Part shown: piece by piece, positions 55,115 to 63,959 of the stretch | How positions within the stretch are numbered: position 1 is the first letter of the stretch | Layout of the letters: each line of letters starts with the position of its first letter | Assembly (NCBI RefSeq): GCF_030010215.1 | Contig: NZ_JASCRR010000002.1 | Location: 434,001 to 498,000 of the forward strand | Direction of reading: 5' to 3' | Length of the DNA stretch: 64,000 bases | Source of the DNA: Tianweitania sp. UT-5YL-CI-8 | Lineage (GTDB): Bacteria > Pseudomonadota > Alphaproteobacteria > Rhizobiales > Rhizobiaceae | Program-made: the position numbers and the translations under genes | Notes under the pieces: generated by a model | What the model was told of the DNA's origin: nothing | Databases searched by the model: none | What the model saw: the letters and a program-made list of their open reading frames with translations, nothing else

Positions 55115-55798
55115 TCAGTACGATAGATTCGGGTTCAGCGGGCTGGCACCGGGCGGGGGCGTTGGCAGTCCGGTCTTTTGAACAAACACCTGCCCTTGCT
55201 GCCACATCATCTTGTATTCTCCCTCATGAATTTTCAGGAAAATGTCGATGCCATCGTGCGGGCGCTCCGCAGCCGGCCGATCGAGGCCCCAATCGTAATC
55301 GTCCCAGATCAGAATGCCGCGCCTTTTCAACAAGGGCCATGACAGCAGCGACAGCGCGAGTACGTGGTCGCGATGCTTGCCTGCATCAAGATAGATGAGG
55401 TCGAACTTGGCGCCGTCCTGCACCAGCGCATCGATATGCGAAATCGCGCTGCCCTTGAGCTTTGTCAGGCGCGAGCCGAACGGGGCTACGTTTGCATCGA
55501 AACGCGCTTCCAACACCCCCTTGAAAAAGTCGATGCATGTGACCTGGGCCAGCGGCAGGTAGTTAAGCAGGAAGACGGCGCTGCGACCTTCAAACGACCC
55601 GACTTCGAGCACGTCGACGGGTTTTTCACGAAGCGACTGGAGGAAGCGATGCCAGCGAGGCACCTTTTTCGACATCCAGTCCGTGGTGAATTCCTTGTCG
55701 CGGAACCATACCTCGACCTCGGCCATCAAGGCGTCGATTGCAGCCTTTTTCTTCAGCTGAGCTTCTGTCTGCTCCAACTCGGTCATCGAATTCTCCAT
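55115..55798 (-). CDS. Class I SAM-dependent methyltransferase (Methyltransf_24-like)
   Basis: The 227-residue protein has motif I in DVLEVGSFEGRSAVFLLNYL, and LIYLDAGKHRDHVLALSLLS followed by LLKRRGILIWDDYDW. This matches the methyltransferase 24 pattern, often O-methyltransferases in capsule, LPS and rhamnan loci. A second ATG lies four codons downstream (55786). The stop is eight bases before the next methyltransferase. An N-terminal acidic/helical segment (ELEQTEAQLKKKAAIDALMA) precedes the fold. Confidence 0.87.
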   Translation of the reverse strand: MENSMTELEQTEAQLKKKAAIDALMAEVEVWFRDKEFTTDWMSKKVPRWHRFLQSLREKPVDVLEVGSFEGRSAVFLLNYLPLAQVTCIDFFKGVLEARFDANVAPFGSRLTKLKGSAISHIDALVQDGAKFDLIYLDAGKHRDHVLALSLLSWPLLKRRGILIWDDYDWGLDRPAAERPHDGIDIFLKIHEGEYKMMWQQGQVFVQKTGLPTPPPGASPLNPNLSY

Positions 55799-55833
55799 TA
55801 TAATCCACCTGCTATCCCGTTTGAGGTGCGGGT

Positions 55834-58263
55834 TCAGCTGACCGCGCGTAAGCGACCCATGTCTTTCGCCCTTCCTGCCGGTTCGAGGTCTGCGACCCTT
55901 TCCGGCACGATACCCGCAGGCGCCGGGAAGGATCGGATGTGATGCGGAAACGGAACATAGAAGTCAGCGGTCCCGCCTCCCTTTGACGCCGTGCGGCGCT
56001 GCCACTCTATCCACGATTCCCAATAGGCAACGCGAAGTGCGGAATAGCGGTACTCGTCGAAAGCGGTGGCTCCCGATCTGGTCAGAGACGCAGAATGGTG
56101 CAAGCCGATCGCCAGCGGCTTGGCGATGATCTGCACGCTGACAGACCCGAAGCAGCGACGAATCCGCCCGGCCAATTCCGTGTCCGCGCCGACACGCACG
56201 GAATCGAAATATCCAATCCGCTCGATGACCGACTTGTGAAAGAAGGCCGACCCGGGGTTGTCGTGCAGATAGCCGCCGCCCTGCCGCGGTATCGCGATGC
56301 CGCGCGTGTCCATTCGGTACCAGCGCGAGGTGGTACACAACACATGCGGCGCCTCTTTCATGTAACGGTGATGAATGGCGAGGCGCTCGGGATGCATCCA
56401 GTCGTCGGAATCATGGAAGGTGAAGTAGTCGGATTCGAACCGTTCGAGCGCCATGTTCTTTGCGCAGTAAGTGCCCACATTGAACGGTGTCTGGAGGATT
56501 TCGATCCGGCTATCCTGTGTCTGCAGGTGCCGAAGCAGAGCCATAGTGTCGTCCGTACTGCAATCGTCGACGATGATCAGCCGGAGATTCCTGTAGCTCT
56601 GCGCCAGGACCGATCGCACGGCTCGTTTGACGGTATGTTCGGCATTATACGTCGTCATAACGACGCTGATCAGGTCGTCTTGCGTTTGCACCGGCTCCGG
56701 CAAATTCGCAGATACCTCCAGGCGATGGAAGACGTCTTCGGCCGGATCGCGGAAGATATGAAATTCAGGCTCGGCCAGTTCCATCTCGGCGAACAGCCGG
56801 CGGACGCTGGCACTCCAGTTCCGCAGATCTCCGCGCGCGAGATGGATATTGCCGAGCGTCAACCAGAGTTCTCGCCCACGTTCGCCACGGAGCTTGAGTT
56901 CGCGCAGCGCGCGAACCCATGCCTCATCGACGCGGCCACGCGCGAGCAGATCTTCGAGGATCACCACCAACATGGCAGTAGAGAGTTTCTGATTAAGGGC
57001 GTCGGCAATCTGCAAATTCGTCAGCCGTGACGCTGAACCGACGTCAACGGCAAGGATCGCGAGTTGGAAATAGCATTCCCAATCGAGAGGATCGGCAAGC
57101 AGCATGTCCCGCAGGATCTGCTCCGCCTCCCGCGGCCGCCCGCTTCTCACACAGGCCCGAACGAAGCTTAGGCGCATCTTGCGCCGGACGGCGGGAGGCA
57201 TTGCTTGGAAATGAATATTGTCGCCTGTCGTCTCAAGCAGGCCCTGATAGGCACTTTCGACGGCATTTATATCGAGCAGTGCCCTCGCCCCATAAAGGGC
57301 AAAGGCATGCCGTGCGGGTTCCGAGAGGTGAGGCCCGCCCATGCCGTCGCCCAGCATCCACAACAGTTCGACTTTGCCGCGCTCATGAAGCCACTCAGCA
57401 ATCAGCGGCGAGATACTTCCCTCCGGATCGGCAAGCTCAATCACCTCTGGCGGGCGCAGATTTGTGGGCAGGCAAGTCAGATCGAGATAGGCTACGATAT
57501 CCCCTCCCGAAACGACATGCGCTGCGATTGGGGCCTGCGCGTCCGAAATAGCCGGCGACAACCGACTGAATCTACCGAAGTTGAGTGGGAAATTGACCTC
57601 TTCATCCGCTCCATCCGTGGCCGGCGAGAGCCACAATGCCGCTTCGTCGGTTCGCGTCCAGCCTTCTACAACGCCGCCGACCCAGGCGGTGAATGTTGCC
57701 TGCCGGGTTTCCAGCGACTGCACGCGTATGCCGAAATGCTCGAGATCGAACTTCGCTTCCGCAGCGGAGCAATGAATGGCAATGACCAGCCTTCCCGCTT
57801 CCTGCATCTCCTCGCTTGTCAGCTGTAATGCCCAGCTTCTCCGGGTATCTCCCGGCGCGAAGCGAACCCGGTCTTCTATCTTGCGATGGAACAGAAACGC
57901 ACCATTCTCGTCCTGACGGAGTATGGCGATCCAATCGCACAGGACAGGCCCACCCGACGGCACGAGAGACAGCACAAGTTCGCAGGCGAGCGTGTAATTC
58001 CAGCCGGACAATCGCCCCAGCGAGGAGATATCGAGATAGAGCCGCACATAGCTCGCCAGTCCCCGCCATTGCAACGAACAGCCTTGGGATGAAGCAGCGC
58101 CCGGAGCCACGCGGATCGCCGAAAGGTCCTTCGAACTCTTCGCGACGACCTTCAACGAGGTGGATAGCATCAGCGATCCGCTATCCTGCACTTCACCGAT
58201 CTCAGCATTGGAAACGTCGTCGGGCGGGTACGCAACACGGAACGATTGAGAAGAAAAGTTCAT
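55834..58263 (-). CDS. Large family-2 glycosyltransferase with N-terminal accessory domains
   Basis: The 809-residue protein has a C-terminal GT2 domain (from about 535): LISVVMTTYNAEHTVKRAVR, IIVDDCSTDDTM and the catalytic-metal FHDSDDWMHPERL. The first 300 residues are beta-rich (WRGLASYVRLYLDISSLGRL), and residues about 330-520 are TPR-like helices, so a scaffold precedes the transferase. It likely adds a sugar in the cytosol to an acceptor of this locus. The ATG at 58263 was chosen over an in-frame TTG at 58269; the Shine-Dalgarno is weak. It is the first gene of the minus-strand unit with two methyltransferases and the TPR-hydrolase. Confidence 0.88.
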   Translation of the reverse strand: MNFSSQSFRVAYPPDDVSNAEIGEVQDSGSLMLSTSLKVVAKSSKDLSAIRVAPGAASSQGCSLQWRGLASYVRLYLDISSLGRLSGWNYTLACELVLSLVPSGGPVLCDWIAILRQDENGAFLFHRKIEDRVRFAPGDTRRSWALQLTSEEMQEAGRLVIAIHCSAAEAKFDLEHFGIRVQSLETRQATFTAWVGGVVEGWTRTDEAALWLSPATDGADEEVNFPLNFGRFSRLSPAISDAQAPIAAHVVSGGDIVAYLDLTCLPTNLRPPEVIELADPEGSISPLIAEWLHERGKVELLWMLGDGMGGPHLSEPARHAFALYGARALLDINAVESAYQGLLETTGDNIHFQAMPPAVRRKMRLSFVRACVRSGRPREAEQILRDMLLADPLDWECYFQLAILAVDVGSASRLTNLQIADALNQKLSTAMLVVILEDLLARGRVDEAWVRALRELKLRGERGRELWLTLGNIHLARGDLRNWSASVRRLFAEMELAEPEFHIFRDPAEDVFHRLEVSANLPEPVQTQDDLISVVMTTYNAEHTVKRAVRSVLAQSYRNLRLIIVDDCSTDDTMALLRHLQTQDSRIEILQTPFNVGTYCAKNMALERFESDYFTFHDSDDWMHPERLAIHHRYMKEAPHVLCTTSRWYRMDTRGIAIPRQGGGYLHDNPGSAFFHKSVIERIGYFDSVRVGADTELAGRIRRCFGSVSVQIIAKPLAIGLHHSASLTRSGATAFDEYRYSALRVAYWESWIEWQRRTASKGGGTADFYVPFPHHIRSFPAPAGIVPERVADLEPAGRAKDMGRLRAVS

Positions 58264-58683
58264 TACCAAGTCTCTATTTTACGCTACCTGGACGCGTGAG
58301 ATGATGAATAGAATTTATCAGAAATTCTCATTCCCGTATGGACATTGGCAAATCCAAATTCATATTCTCTCAGGTGGATATTAGCTGTCAGCCGTGGGGG
58401 GCCCTAAGCTTTCGCATCTGCATACCTTACCGAAACAGATGAGCCCGACAAGTCGTGCGCCGAATTATCCCGCACGGTATTTTCAAGTGCGGACCGTTGT
58501 AGAATCAAAGCAGTGGCGTTTACAATGGGCGTATCGGATGAGGAGAAGGTTTCGCGATAAGGGGCTTTCCTCGCTGGGAGACGATGCGCTGGTCATGCAT
58601 TTAAATGAACACGAATGGGAAAACGAGCTGAGCTGCCAAATTCCGGCGGCTGAGCCAACAGGCGCGATTTACACTTCCCGCAC
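58264..58683. promoter_or_regulatory. Divergent region between the two glycan units
   Basis: The 420-base region separates oppositely oriented operons and should contain both promoters. A short inverted repeat AGAATTT/AAATTCT (58310-58316 and 58322-58328) is a candidate regulator site. It also contains a possible small gene on the plus strand, described separately. GC content is visibly lower than in the flanking genes. Confidence 0.5.
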
Positions 58684-58687
58684 ATGA
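58439..58687 (+). CDS. Possible small protein overlapping the pyruvyl transferase start
   Basis: The frame encodes about 82 residues from MSPTSRAPNYPARYFQVRTV, is rich in Arg and Trp, and ends by ATGA overlap with the pyruvyl transferase gene, which suggests translational coupling. There is no family resemblance and no good Shine-Dalgarno. An in-frame GTG at 58394 would extend it to 97 residues. Codon use is less GC-rich at third positions than that of neighbouring genes, so it may be spurious or recently acquired. Confidence 0.3.
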   Translation: MSPTSRAPNYPARYFQVRTVVESKQWRLQWAYRMRRRFRDKGLSSLGDDALVMHLNEHEWENELSCQIPAAEPTGAIYTSRT

Positions 58688-59937
58688 CGCATTCATCAGC
58701 TTTCCGCGTTGCGATTGCCGGAGTTTTCGATATCGCCAATTACGGCGATCAGCTGTTTCCGCTTATCGCAGCCCATCGCCTCAAGAACTACGGCGCAGAG
58801 GTTGTGGCCGTATCCCCTGTCGCCCAACACACCCTTCGTTCGGATGCCCTGCAACCGCGCGATCTGACCTGGCTTACGAGCACTGACGAAGCCATCGACG
58901 CCGTTCTTATCGGCGGGGGAAATATCCTTTACAATCTGAGGGTCGACTACACCGCGATCTGGCAGCTCGACCAAAGCAAGTTCGGACGCGGCCAACATAC
59001 CGGGCTCTGGCTCGGCGCCTCGATCGCGGCATCGCTGCGCGACATACCCTTCGGCTTCAACGCGCCAGGCGTTCCTTACCCGTTTTCAGGCCCGGTGGCG
59101 CGAGACGTGTTGAAACCGGCCCTGGAAGCCGCCGACATCGTGGCTGTGCGCGACGAGGCGAGCGCGCGGATCGTTCGCGCGACGCATGCCGATGTAGCGG
59201 TTATCCCCGATACCGCAATCGACATCTCCTCGATGTGGCCGCGCCAAAGCCTCAGCAAGGTTTTGGGCGCCGTCCAAGCAAGGCTCGGCCTGGACGGCAA
59301 GCCTTTTGCCGCCATTCACCTGCGCGCCAACCCCGGAGACGACACTCATATCGATGAGGTGGCGCGTCACCTCGATGCCTTCTGCACCGAACAACAACTC
59401 CAGGCCGTATTGGTCGCCATCGGTGACGACATGGGCGATAGTTTGACCGCGCGATCCCTGCAGGCAGCCATGACGACCCCGGCATTTGTGTTGGACGGAT
59501 CGAGTACACTCCGCGAAGTAGCAGCCGTCATCGCCAATGCGCAGGTTTTCGTGGGCGGTTCGCTGCACGGCTATATCACCGCCGCCGCCTATGGCGTTCC
59601 GGCCGTTATTGTTACAGCGCATCCCCAAAACAAGTTCAGCGGCTTCCTCAAATGGATGGAACGACCGCAGGATTTTGCGGGAACCTGGCAGCAGGCCTGT
59701 CAGAACGTCACCGAGCATCTTCGAGCCGCACGCAGGCCAGAGGTGCCCGCGCGAGTTCGCGCCGTCCTCGACAGACACTGGGATGCAGTTGCCGAGATGA
59801 TCCAAAATCCCGATCGCCGAAGGAAAGAACGGGCAGCTTTTCTGCGCACGATGATGGGCCGAGCAAGCAGCCGCCAGGGCATGGGGTGGCTTCTGTCGCC
59901 ATCTGCCCCGGCTGCGAAATCCGCAGGTGCGACATGA
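58684..59937 (+). CDS. Polysaccharide pyruvyl transferase family protein
   Basis: The 417-residue protein shows the family hallmarks GVFDIANYGDQLFPLIAAHR near the N-terminus, LIGGGNILYNLRVDY, IVAVRDEASARIV and the C-terminal VGGSLHGYITAAAYGVPAV. Members such as CsaB and WcaK add a pyruvate ketal from phosphoenolpyruvate to sugars of exopolysaccharides or cell-wall polymers. It is the first confident gene of the plus-strand unit and overlaps the acyl-AMP ligase gene by ATGA at its end, tying glycan decoration to lipid activation. Related proteins in natural-product loci also act as nucleotide-sugar or ketal transferases. Confidence 0.9.
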   Translation: MTHSSAFRVAIAGVFDIANYGDQLFPLIAAHRLKNYGAEVVAVSPVAQHTLRSDALQPRDLTWLTSTDEAIDAVLIGGGNILYNLRVDYTAIWQLDQSKFGRGQHTGLWLGASIAASLRDIPFGFNAPGVPYPFSGPVARDVLKPALEAADIVAVRDEASARIVRATHADVAVIPDTAIDISSMWPRQSLSKVLGAVQARLGLDGKPFAAIHLRANPGDDTHIDEVARHLDAFCTEQQLQAVLVAIGDDMGDSLTARSLQAAMTTPAFVLDGSSTLREVAAVIANAQVFVGGSLHGYITAAAYGVPAVIVTAHPQNKFSGFLKWMERPQDFAGTWQQACQNVTEHLRAARRPEVPARVRAVLDRHWDAVAEMIQNPDRRRKERAAFLRTMMGRASSRQGMGWLLSPSAPAAKSAGAT

Positions 59938-61619
59938 CCTTCACGACCATTGTCGATGTCATCCACGGCCGCGCATCGCGTCAACCCGAAGCCCCCGCCG
60001 TACTTTTTCTGGAGCGCGGCGAACGGCCCGGCGACTCGGACACCTATGCGTCGCTCGACCTGGCCGCCCGCATCGTTGCAGCCAAGCTGATCGACATGGG
60101 ATTGCGCGGCAAGGCTGTGCTGCTTGCATGCGACACCGGCCTGCCCTTCGTTCATGCCTTCCTCGGCTGCCTTTACGCAGGAGTTTTTCCGGTCCCAGTG
60201 CCCGCGGTCGTACGCCGTGAACGGGGCGAACGTCTGCGCCTGGTCGCGCGCAATGCCCAACCTGCCGCCATCATCGTAGAGCGCCGGACACTCGCTGTTG
60301 CGGAGGAAGTGAACCATCTTCCACTGTTTATGGTCGACGGCGAACTGACAGCGTCACCACCTCTGGATCGACCGATAGCGATAGCGGCGGACGACATTGC
60401 CTTCATCCAATACACATCGGGCTCGACCATGGAGCCCAAGGGCATTGTCATCACCCACGGCAACATCATGGCCAACCAGGAGATGATCCGCCAGGCGTTC
60501 CGCCATGACGCGTCGACGGTCGTCATGAGTTGGCTGCCACTCCACCATGACATGGGTCTGATTGGGTCACTGCTTCAACCGCTTTATATAGGCGGGCGTT
60601 GCATCCTTGCCTCTCCCCTCGCCTTCCTCCAGCGTCCTGTCCGCTGGCTTCGCGCCATCTCCGAATATCGGGCAACGACAAGCGGAGCGCCGAATTTCGC
60701 TTATGAGCTTTGCGCGCGGCAAATCACCGCTCAGAACAGCGAAGGCCTGGACCTGTCTTCCTGGACCCTCGCCTTCTGTGGTTCAGAACCCGTGCGCCCC
60801 AGTTCGATGCAGCGCTTTGCTGCGCGTTTCGCCGACGCCGGCTTCAGCGCATCGGCCCTCTATCCGTGTTACGGCATGGCGGAAGCCACATTGTTCATCA
60901 CCGGGGGCACCGCCGGGCAAGGCGCCCGCAGCCGCAGCTTTCCCAGGCAGCGCTTTGCCGATGTTTCCGCCGACGCGACGGATATGCAGGCCATCAGCAA
61001 TTGCGGAAAGCCGGTAGCGCCCGCCAAAATTGCTCTCGTCGCGACCGACAGCCAGCAGGTCGTTCCGGAAAACACCGTGGCGGAAATCTGCGTAGCTGGC
61101 CCTCATGTCAGTCCAGGTCTATGGGCCCCGGAGTTGGCCGACGGAATTCGACCATACACCGATCGGATGCTGACGATCGACGGCGTGCCTCATATACGAT
61201 CAGGAGATGCCGGCATCATAGTCGACGGCGACCTCCATGTCGTCGGCCGGTTGAAAGACATGGTGATCGTGCGCGGCGCAAACGTTCACGCGGAGGATAT
61301 CGAACAGACATTGCTTGAGCAGCCCGAGGCCGCGGAGATCGAGGCTGCAGCCGCCATCGCGGTAGAGCGCGACTCATCGGAACTGCTCGTCCTGTTGTGC
61401 GAGCTCTCTCCAAGAGCGCCGCGGAACGGACTCCCTTTGTCAGTCGCTGAAACCCTTTCGAGGCGAGTGGCCGAGGCTCACGGGCTGATGCCGGCCGAAA
61501 TCGTCCTGCTTTCGCCGCGCAGCATTCCGCGCACCACCAGCGGCAAGATCCAGCGCGGGCAGGCTCGCGCGGCTTGGCTGGATGGACGCCTCAATCTGTC
61601 GAGTTGGGTGACCTCGTGA
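59934..61619 (+). CDS. Fatty acyl-AMP ligase (FAAL-like AMP-dependent synthetase)
   Basis: The 561-residue ANL-superfamily enzyme shows the AMP-binding P-loop YTSGSTMEPKGIVITHGNI, the FAAL-typical WLPLHHDMGLIGSLLQPL, YGMAEATLFITGG and the C-terminal lysine region RTTSGKIQRGQ. FAALs activate a fatty acid as acyl-adenylate and pass it to an acyl carrier protein rather than to CoA. A dedicated carrier protein is encoded two genes downstream, supporting this role over a plain acyl-CoA ligase. ATGA overlap with the pyruvyl transferase gene and GTGA overlap with the P450 gene indicate tight co-translation. Chain length of the acid is not visible. Confidence 0.9.
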   Translation: MTFTTIVDVIHGRASRQPEAPAVLFLERGERPGDSDTYASLDLAARIVAAKLIDMGLRGKAVLLACDTGLPFVHAFLGCLYAGVFPVPVPAVVRRERGERLRLVARNAQPAAIIVERRTLAVAEEVNHLPLFMVDGELTASPPLDRPIAIAADDIAFIQYTSGSTMEPKGIVITHGNIMANQEMIRQAFRHDASTVVMSWLPLHHDMGLIGSLLQPLYIGGRCILASPLAFLQRPVRWLRAISEYRATTSGAPNFAYELCARQITAQNSEGLDLSSWTLAFCGSEPVRPSSMQRFAARFADAGFSASALYPCYGMAEATLFITGGTAGQGARSRSFPRQRFADVSADATDMQAISNCGKPVAPAKIALVATDSQQVVPENTVAEICVAGPHVSPGLWAPELADGIRPYTDRMLTIDGVPHIRSGDAGIIVDGDLHVVGRLKDMVIVRGANVHAEDIEQTLLEQPEAAEIEAAAAIAVERDSSELLVLLCELSPRAPRNGLPLSVAETLSRRVAEAHGLMPAEIVLLSPRSIPRTTSGKIQRGQARAAWLDGRLNLSSWVTS

Positions 61620-62791
61620 GCGATTTGTTCCCGTTTACGCAGGATGCCAAGGCGGAACCTCCGATCTGGCGCGAAGGCGAGAAGCTTTGGATGCTGACGC
61701 GCTACGCCGACGTTCAGACCCTTCTGCGCGCTGCGGACGCTGAGGTCATCGAGTTCCAGGCACACATCCAGACCATAGCGGTAAAAGCCGGCCGCAATTA
61801 CGATTGTCTCGTCGGCCTGTTGTCCGCCATCCTGTTTTTCCGCAATCCGCCTTGGCAAAAGCAGGCGCGGGCGTCACTGCGTCGCGGGCTGGCTGCCATC
61901 GGATCGCGGATGTCGGATGCCGAGATAGAACCGATCATCGACACGGCCGTCGCATCCGTTGCCGGCACAGCGTTTACCGACGCTGTTCCAACTCTGGCAA
62001 ATCGGATTCCCATTCTGGTGATGGCTCACCTCTTCGGTTTGTCGGAGGCAACGGTTGAAACGTTGAACCGGCAAGGCAAGGGTGTGGTGAACGCCTGGAA
62101 AAGGGCAATGCCCCTGCGCGTCTATTCCGCTCTGGAAGATCAGGCAGCCGAAATCGACCAGGCGCTGAGGTTCGAGATACATCGCGCCCGCCAGGACGGT
62201 GGTCCTCTGTCTGCATTCTTGGATGAGATGCACGGCTATGACGATCGCGAGATCGTCGGCTTGACATTCGGCCTTATCATGGCTGGGATCGAGACGACCT
62301 CCGGCCTGTTGTCGAGCGTTCTCTACGTCATGGCCGCCGAACCGCAGCATGTCACTGCGATGCGCAACGGCGAGCTTACCGAGCGCGGCTTCGTAGACGA
62401 GGTGCTGCGCATGGCGCCACCGCTGCGCCGGCCTTCCGCGCGGCGTCTGGCTGAAGACCAGCAGTTCGGCGATGTCACTCTTCCAGCAGGCAGCTTCGTA
62501 AGCGTCGACATCATGTCTGCGCAACGCGACCCTGCGCTGTTCGAGAATCCGCATGGTTTCGATCCCAGCCGCAGCAGTACCTCCCTGCTCGCATTCGGCA
62601 ACGGCATTCATGCCTGCCTTGGCGTCCACCTCGCCTCGCTGGAGGGACGCCTTCTGCTTCGTGCCGCCCTCAACTTTGAGCTTGGCCTTCCCAATGCCGA
62701 TGGCGTTGACTGGGATCCTGATCCCACCTTCTGCCGTCTGCGACGTCTCGATCTGCAGCTCAACCCCATCCAACATAGGCTCCCATCCTGA
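61616..62791 (+). CDS. Cytochrome P450
   Basis: The 391-residue protein has the I-helix AGIETTSG, the ExxR pair in EVLRMAPP and the heme loop FGNGIHACLGVHLA with proximal Cys334. The length is normal for a soluble bacterial P450. It would hydroxylate or desaturate a substrate; with an adjacent FAAL and carrier protein, an acyl chain bound to the carrier is the likely substrate (inference). The GTG start overlaps the stop of the ligase gene; a clear ATG is absent. No ferredoxin partner gene is seen in the window. The stop overlaps the ATG of the acyl carrier gene. Confidence 0.92.
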   Translation: MSDLFPFTQDAKAEPPIWREGEKLWMLTRYADVQTLLRAADAEVIEFQAHIQTIAVKAGRNYDCLVGLLSAILFFRNPPWQKQARASLRRGLAAIGSRMSDAEIEPIIDTAVASVAGTAFTDAVPTLANRIPILVMAHLFGLSEATVETLNRQGKGVVNAWKRAMPLRVYSALEDQAAEIDQALRFEIHRARQDGGPLSAFLDEMHGYDDREIVGLTFGLIMAGIETTSGLLSSVLYVMAAEPQHVTAMRNGELTERGFVDEVLRMAPPLRRPSARRLAEDQQFGDVTLPAGSFVSVDIMSAQRDPALFENPHGFDPSRSSTSLLAFGNGIHACLGVHLASLEGRLLLRAALNFELGLPNADGVDWDPDPTFCRLRRLDLQLNPIQHRLPS

Positions 62792-63054
62792 TGCTAAATG
62801 ACCAGCCGCCTAGCCGTTCCGTCTTTCAGGAATGGATCGTCAACTACATCGCCTCGGTGATCGATCTCGAACCCGAGGCCATCGCACTCGATCGCACCTT
62901 TCACGATATCGGCATGGATTCCGCCGAGGTGGTCATCATGACCGGCGTGCTGGAAGAGGAATTCGCTATCGAGGTGCGGGCCGAACTGCCGTTCGAACAT
63001 CCCACCATAGCGAGTTTTCTCGACGCGCTTGCCGAGAAGAAGCTGATCAGCTGA
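62791..63054 (+). CDS. Acyl carrier protein
   Basis: The 87-residue protein has the carrier motif DIGMDSAE with phosphopantetheine-acceptor Ser44, and the flanking four-helix pattern (VIDLEPEAIALDRTF, FPFEHP-like ELPFEHPTIASFLDALAEK). It should carry the acyl chain activated by the FAAL. Start and stop overlap the neighbouring genes (TGATG on both sides), which marks it as an integral part of the unit rather than a primary-metabolism ACP. Confidence 0.92.
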   Translation: MLNDQPPSRSVFQEWIVNYIASVIDLEPEAIALDRTFHDIGMDSAEVVIMTGVLEEEFAIEVRAELPFEHPTIASFLDALAEKKLIS

Positions 63055-63959
63055 TGAGCGGTCGGCCCGCCCCTTCCATCAGTCTCGTCATCGCCGCCTA
63101 TCAAATGGCGCGCGAACTGCCGCGCACGCTGCGTTCGCTTCTGCCGTTCTATCAACGTGACGCACCCGATCTGCCTTGGGAAATCATAGTCGTCGACAAC
63201 GGGTCGCCGGTGCCGCTCGAACTGGAGCCGTGGGACGAACAGTCAGCAGAGCTTAGACTGGTGCGCTTGGAGGGTGACGAGCACGGCTCCGTTGCGCCGG
63301 CCCTCAATCACGGGCTTGGACTGGCGCGCGGGGATCTGGTTGGGATATGGATAGACGGCGCCCGCATGGCGTCGCCCGGGCTGCTTGGCGCGTGTTTTCG
63401 TGCCGCCGCGCTGCATCCGAGGGCAGTGATCGCTACCCGTAATTTCCATATCGGCCCCGCGCTCCAGCATAGCGAGAGCATGGCTAACTATGACCAGAAG
63501 GCCGAGGATTCACTACTTGCCTCCATCGGCTGGCCCGAGGGTGCGGAGCGACTTGCCGAAATCTCGACGCCGGAACAGGTCGACCCGACCGGCCTGCTGC
63601 TTGAGACCAACGCGCTGTTCATGAAACGCACGCTCTGGAACGAACTCGGCGGCTTCGACACGCGCTTTCGCGGACCCGGCGGCGGCGCTACCAATGTCGA
63701 TATGTTCCTGCGGGCCTGCGCTGCTCCGGACACACAGCTCATCCGTATTCTCGGCGAAGGCACATTCCATCAGTTTCACGGCGGGGTGACGACTGGCGCC
63801 GGCCAGCTCGGAGCTGCCCATCTGCTGAAGATGGGCAGCAAACAATATATGCGTCTGCGCGGTCGTCCCCTGCGCGCTGTGCGCGAGATAGGCTGGCTCT
63901 ATGACTCGCGTGCCGGGCTTGTCGAACCGCAGGCTCTTGACTGGAGGCCTCATGGCTGA
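63054..63959 (+). CDS. Family-2 glycosyltransferase
   Basis: The 301-residue protein starts MSGRPAPSISLVIAAYQMAR and has the GT2 fold with EIIVVDNGSPVPLELE, ALNHGLGLARGDLVGIWIDG and FDTRFRGPGGGATNVDMFLR. The metal motif expected as DxD appears as IDGAR, which is atypical. It may transfer a sugar onto the lipid or glycan made by the locus. The ATG overlaps the stop of the acyl carrier gene as TGATG, and a further GT gene starts before its stop. Confidence 0.9.
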   Translation: MSGRPAPSISLVIAAYQMARELPRTLRSLLPFYQRDAPDLPWEIIVVDNGSPVPLELEPWDEQSAELRLVRLEGDEHGSVAPALNHGLGLARGDLVGIWIDGARMASPGLLGACFRAAALHPRAVIATRNFHIGPALQHSESMANYDQKAEDSLLASIGWPEGAERLAEISTPEQVDPTGLLLETNALFMKRTLWNELGGFDTRFRGPGGGATNVDMFLRACAAPDTQLIRILGEGTFHQFHGGVTTGAGQLGAAHLLKMGSKQYMRLRGRPLRAVREIGWLYDSRAGLVEPQALDWRPHG

